The position numbers and the translations under genes are program-made. Positions 20,997-22,620 of a stretch of DNA of 22,620 bases are shown in pieces. Positions within the stretch are counted from its first letter, which is position 1, and each line of letters begins with the position of its first letter. Source of the DNA: a virus. The stretch is from the IMG/VR virus record IMGVR_UViG_3300042539_001655, positions 1 to 22,620 of that record; one strand, 5' to 3'. The notes beneath the pieces were generated by a model. It did no database searches, was not told the DNA's origin, and was given only the letters and a program-made list of their open reading frames with translations.

Positions 20997-21337
20997 TCCT
21001 GCCCCCTTGCGCTAACAAATTCTTTGAGATGCAGCAGAGCGTGGTCGTAGCCTTCGGAAAACATGGGGTGACGCTCACGCTCCATGCCCATGAGTTCGTC
21101 AATCGTGTCGAGCACTGCCTCACGCTCGGCCAGACAGCAAGGCTTGTTCGGTTGGCCTTCCCGTATCTGCATCAAATCCATCAACTTCAGGTATCTGTTT
21201 TGCCATGGTGCTTCGACTTGCACGGCAACAAGGCGGGCGAAGCGTTCAAGTTCTGTTAAATACAAAATGCGACCTGTGTCGTATTCGTATGGCAACTTGG
21301 CCTCCCGCGCCAGTCGGATGATGTCTTCTCGGTTCAT
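20993..21337 (-). CDS. phage protein, function unknown (114 aa)
   Basis: A 114-residue protein starting MNREDIIRLAREAKLPYEYD. The N-terminus, with REDIIRLAREAG-like sequence and LTELERFARLVA, matches a recurring type of small phage protein. A middle helix has LKLMDLMQIREGQPNKPCCL, and the end is EFVSARGQE. The ATG follows GGAGG at 8 bases and overlaps the upstream 37-residue membrane protein by ATGA (21334-21337). An upstream extension to 21406 overlaps that gene and is rejected. The function is unknown. Confidence 0.82.
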   Translation of the reverse strand: MNREDIIRLAREAKLPYEYDTGRILYLTELERFARLVAVQVEAPWQNRYLKLMDLMQIREGQPNKPCCLAEREAVLDTIDELMGMERERHPMFSEGYDHALLHLKEFVSARGQE

Positions 21338-21447
21338 GTCAACCACCTCCACACCCAACCTGCCAGAACAATGATCGCCCACAAGAGGAACACACCCACT
21401 GCCCACTGGGCGCAGTAGACGAGGAAGTGTTTAATGAAGTCGGTCAT
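21334..21447 (-). CDS. very small membrane protein (37 aa)
   Basis: A 37-residue protein starting MTDFIKHFLVYCAQWAVGVF. A single membrane span (about residues 8-31) is followed by WVWRWLT. The short charged N-terminus and basic end suggest insertion in the inner membrane. GGAAGGA lies before the ATG, and the gene overlaps both neighbours (17 bases upstream, ATGA downstream). One of three adjacent one-span proteins. Possible roles are lysis control, superinfection exclusion or assembly of a membrane complex, none shown by sequence. Confidence 0.72.
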   Translation of the reverse strand: MTDFIKHFLVYCAQWAVGVFLLWAIIVLAGWVWRWLT

Positions 21448-21556
21448 GTCTGTCCTTCCACCATGCTTCAACGAAACCCCAGATGACGCCGCCGATGATG
21501 AGGCCAAGGATGGCCCAAAACAGGAACACCGGGGAAATTTCGCAGTCCCAGGTCAC
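21431..21556 (-). CDS. very small membrane protein with GTG start (41 aa)
   Basis: A 41-residue protein reading MTWDCEISPVFLFWAILGLI from a GTG start. One membrane span (about residues 9-30, with GLIIGGVIWGF) is followed by a charged tail, EAWWKDRHDRLH. The GTG overlaps the upstream stop as GTGA, after the repeated CAAGGGGGCAGA start element. The tail is His/Arg-rich and likely cytoplasmic. Function unknown. Confidence 0.7.
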   Translation of the reverse strand: MTWDCEISPVFLFWAILGLIIGGVIWGFVEAWWKDRHDRLH

Positions 21557-21765
21557 TTCTGCCCCCTTGCCGTGAGCATGGCGTCAGCAAGCCTATAGGC
21601 CGCTCTAGCAAACTCCATTGAGTTTCCATACACGCGGTTGTCTTGATTGGCGCAAATTCCGGCCAATGCTTGTGCTGCGAAGTAGTCGCGCAGGGTCATG
21701 CCGTCGCTGCCGTTGATTGAACGCATCAGCGGAAACGCTGCCCCGCCGTCATTGATCTCGCTCAT
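21553..21765 (-). CDS. small phage protein, function unknown (70 aa)
   Basis: A 70-residue protein starting MSEINDGGAAFPLMRSINGS. It matches a frequent type of proteobacterial phage protein with NDGG.AFP, GMTLRDYFAAQAL and a final AYRLADAMLTAR. No function is known. The chosen ATG overlaps the upstream membrane-protein stop as ATGA (21762-21765); the longer frame to 22092 would overlap two other genes and is rejected. Its final codons carry the CAAGGGGGCAG element that precedes the next start. Confidence 0.85.
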   Translation of the reverse strand: MSEINDGGAAFPLMRSINGSDGMTLRDYFAAQALAGICANQDNRVYGNSMEFARAAYRLADAMLTARGQK

Positions 21766-21884
21766 AGCATCCCCCACACGTAGGCGATCAGCATCCCGAC
21801 CGTCACGAACGGGGCGAGGAATACCAGGAACAGGAGGGTGAACAACCACACCGAGAACAACCATTCCGCTAGTTCTTCTTTCAT
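21762..21884 (-). CDS. very small membrane protein (40 aa)
   Basis: A 40-residue protein starting MKEELAEWLFSVWLFTLLFL. After an acidic N-terminus, one long hydrophobic span (about residues 9-36, FTLLFLVFLAPFVTVGMLIA) ends in YVWGML. It starts at the last base of the Rap1a/Tai-like stop (TGATG), so it is coupled to that gene, and ends with an ATGA overlap. Direct pairing with a secreted protein gene makes a joint envelope function plausible. A spanin or holin role is not indicated by sequence. Confidence 0.72.
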   Translation of the reverse strand: MKEELAEWLFSVWLFTLLFLVFLAPFVTVGMLIAYVWGML

Positions 21885-22210
21885 CACAGCGCCTTTCCTT
21901 TTTGTCGGCATGGCCATGCACGTTGAAGCGCCTCGACAACCAAGAGCGCGGCGCCCTGGTGGCGAGACTGGGGGTTAATCCGCAAGTACTGCCAGACAAT
22001 GTCGCGGGCCTGGCCCGTGGTCGAGCCTGTCGGGGCGCACACCAGGATGTCCTCCAGCCCGTCGGACACGCCGGCGATGTAGCCCAGGGCAAAGCCCCGG
22101 TCCGCGATCCCTTCTGAGTTAAGCCTGTTGAGCAGCTCGTTGCCGGAGAGGTACTCTGCCTGAGCCATGGAAGTAGTCACGGCAAGCGTGATGAGTAGGA
22201 GCTTTTTCAT
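21884..22210 (-). CDS. secreted Rap1a/Tai-like protein (108 aa)
   Basis: A 108-residue protein with a classical signal peptide: MKKLLLITLAVTTSMAQA, likely cut after AQA at 18. The mature part reads as the Rap1a/Tai fold: YLSGNELLNRLN, FALGYIAGVSDGL, a Cys in ILVCAPTG, TTGQARDIVWQYLRINPQSR, and a second Cys in AWPC. The two Cys probably form a disulphide in the periplasm. Known members are immunity proteins against type VI secretion amidase effectors of Serratia; many phage and chromosomal relatives have no known role. The start is 2 bases after the upstream stop. It is followed by a coupled membrane-protein gene. Confidence 0.8.
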   Translation of the reverse strand: MKKLLLITLAVTTSMAQAEYLSGNELLNRLNSEGIADRGFALGYIAGVSDGLEDILVCAPTGSTTGQARDIVWQYLRINPQSRHQGAALLVVEALQRAWPCRQKGKAL

Positions 22211-22212
22211 GG

Positions 22213-22449
22213 TCAGAGGAAGAAGATGATGCCGAGGGTCACGGCGGCAAAGAAAAAGATTCCTACGATGCCGATGGCCAGGCGGCCGAGGTCTTCCATG
22301 GGATCGTCGTCGGGGCGCAGCAGAGCGCGTTGCAGCAGTTCGCCGTCGCGGTACATGTCAGGGGGTGGGGGCTGGTAGAGCAGCCCGATCTTTACCCCGG
22401 TGCGTGTGGGGTAAGGAACATTGGACGGTACGTGTTCATTCTCGCGCAT
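22213..22449 (-). CDS. small phage membrane protein, C-terminal anchor (78 aa)
   Basis: A 78-residue protein starting MRENEHVPSNVPYPTRTGVK. It has IGLLYQPPPPDMYRDGELLQ and a single C-terminal membrane span (about residues 57-78, IGIVGIFFFAAVTLGIIFF). A short soluble N-terminal domain on a C-terminal anchor suggests the inner membrane with the domain in the cytoplasm. The ATG follows the AGAAAGAGAGAATGCA leader, related to those of units A to F. I do not know a function; the soluble part looks like a conserved phage type. Confidence 0.82.
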   Translation of the reverse strand: MRENEHVPSNVPYPTRTGVKIGLLYQPPPPDMYRDGELLQRALLRPDDDPMEDLGRLAIGIVGIFFFAAVTLGIIFFL

Positions 22450-22452
22450 TGC

Positions 22453-22465
22453 ATTCTCTCTTTCT
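22453..22465 (-). promoter_or_regulatory. purine leader element G (AGAAAGAGAGAAT)
   Basis: The leader repeat seen in units A to F recurs here, preceded by ACCAACC, four bases before the ATG of the 78-residue gene. I find no -35/-10 pair nearby; the upstream sequence is coding, so here the element seems to act at translation within an operon. Confidence 0.6.
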
Positions 22466-22477
22466 GGGTTGGTGAGC

Positions 22478-22620
22478 TTAGAGCTCGTTGAGGACGTCGT
22501 CTTCGAGCAGCATGATAGCGCTCTCTTCCAGGGCTGGCAAGATGTTTACGTTTCTCAGTTTGCCGTTTTTGTCAGGGATTTCGAGTAGTACTTCGAGGAT
22601 GTCGATCTGATCCGGGAGCA
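22478..22620 (-). CDS. partial phage protein, C-terminal part only
   Basis: The last 46 codons and stop of a gene that enters from the right edge, reading LPDQIDILEVLLEIPDKNGK at the edge and ending with an acidic helix, LEDDVLNEL. It is acidic and without motif; the function cannot be told. The stop lies 29 bases before the next start, with leader element G in the gap. Confidence 0.7.
   Translation of the reverse strand, partial: LPDQIDILEVLLEIPDKNGKLRNVNILPALEESAIMLLEDDVLNEL

Overview
The window is a piece of a tailed double-stranded DNA phage genome (Caudoviricetes), read almost entirely from the minus strand. It runs from small early or accessory genes at the right edge to head-assembly genes at the left edge. 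The structural genes fix the identity: small and large terminase subunits, portal, a coiled-coil scaffold-like protein, and the first codons of a probable major capsid protein. The host is probably a Gram-negative proteobacterium of fairly high GC content. Reasons are a secreted Rap1a/Tai-like protein with a classical signal peptide, a NinX-type DUF2591 protein, sigma70-like promoters and AGGA/GGAG ribosome binding sites. I see no integrase, repressor, tRNA, rRNA or CRISPR array. All family names come from reading the translations, without database searches.

Layout, in transcription order (right to left). (1) 22620-19747: a tightly packed run of small genes, mostly joined by ATGA overlaps. 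It includes a Rap1a/Tai-like periplasmic protein and three very small membrane proteins of 40, 41 and 37 residues. (2) 19681-18752: a 309-residue phage protein of unknown role. (3) 18696-17523: an operon with a DUF2829/Tad2-like protein (possible anti-Thoeris or anti-CBASS factor) and a DUF3310 protein. (4) 17522-17142: an AT-rich non-coding segment with a pair of inverted 25-bp repeats, a candidate origin, packaging or control site. (5) 17129-16022: terminase small subunit overlapping a VRR-NUC-like nuclease. (6) 15965-9865: four accessory transcription units. (7) 9864-8941: a GC-rich non-coding segment that is extremely rich in CCWGG, with an iteron-like TAACTGC array. (8) 8940-1: the late module of terminase large subunit, a 930-residue protein with a lytic transglycosylase domain, portal, two small proteins, a GroES-like co-chaperonin, scaffold, a 157-residue protein and the capsid start.

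The most unusual feature is a recurring expression module. Six operons (starting at 18696, 15965, 15351, 13995, 12209 and 10775) each carry a sigma70-like promoter whose -35 box lies in or touches the last codons of the preceding gene. Five of the six then have a GC-rich hairpin at or near the predicted transcription start. All six end in a purine-rich direct repeat of the form AGAAAGNGAGAAAG just before the start codon. The same leader without an obvious promoter precedes the gene starting at 22449. This suggests a common scheme, possibly a cassette architecture, that equips each accessory operon for separate expression. Two of these units end in clear intrinsic terminators.
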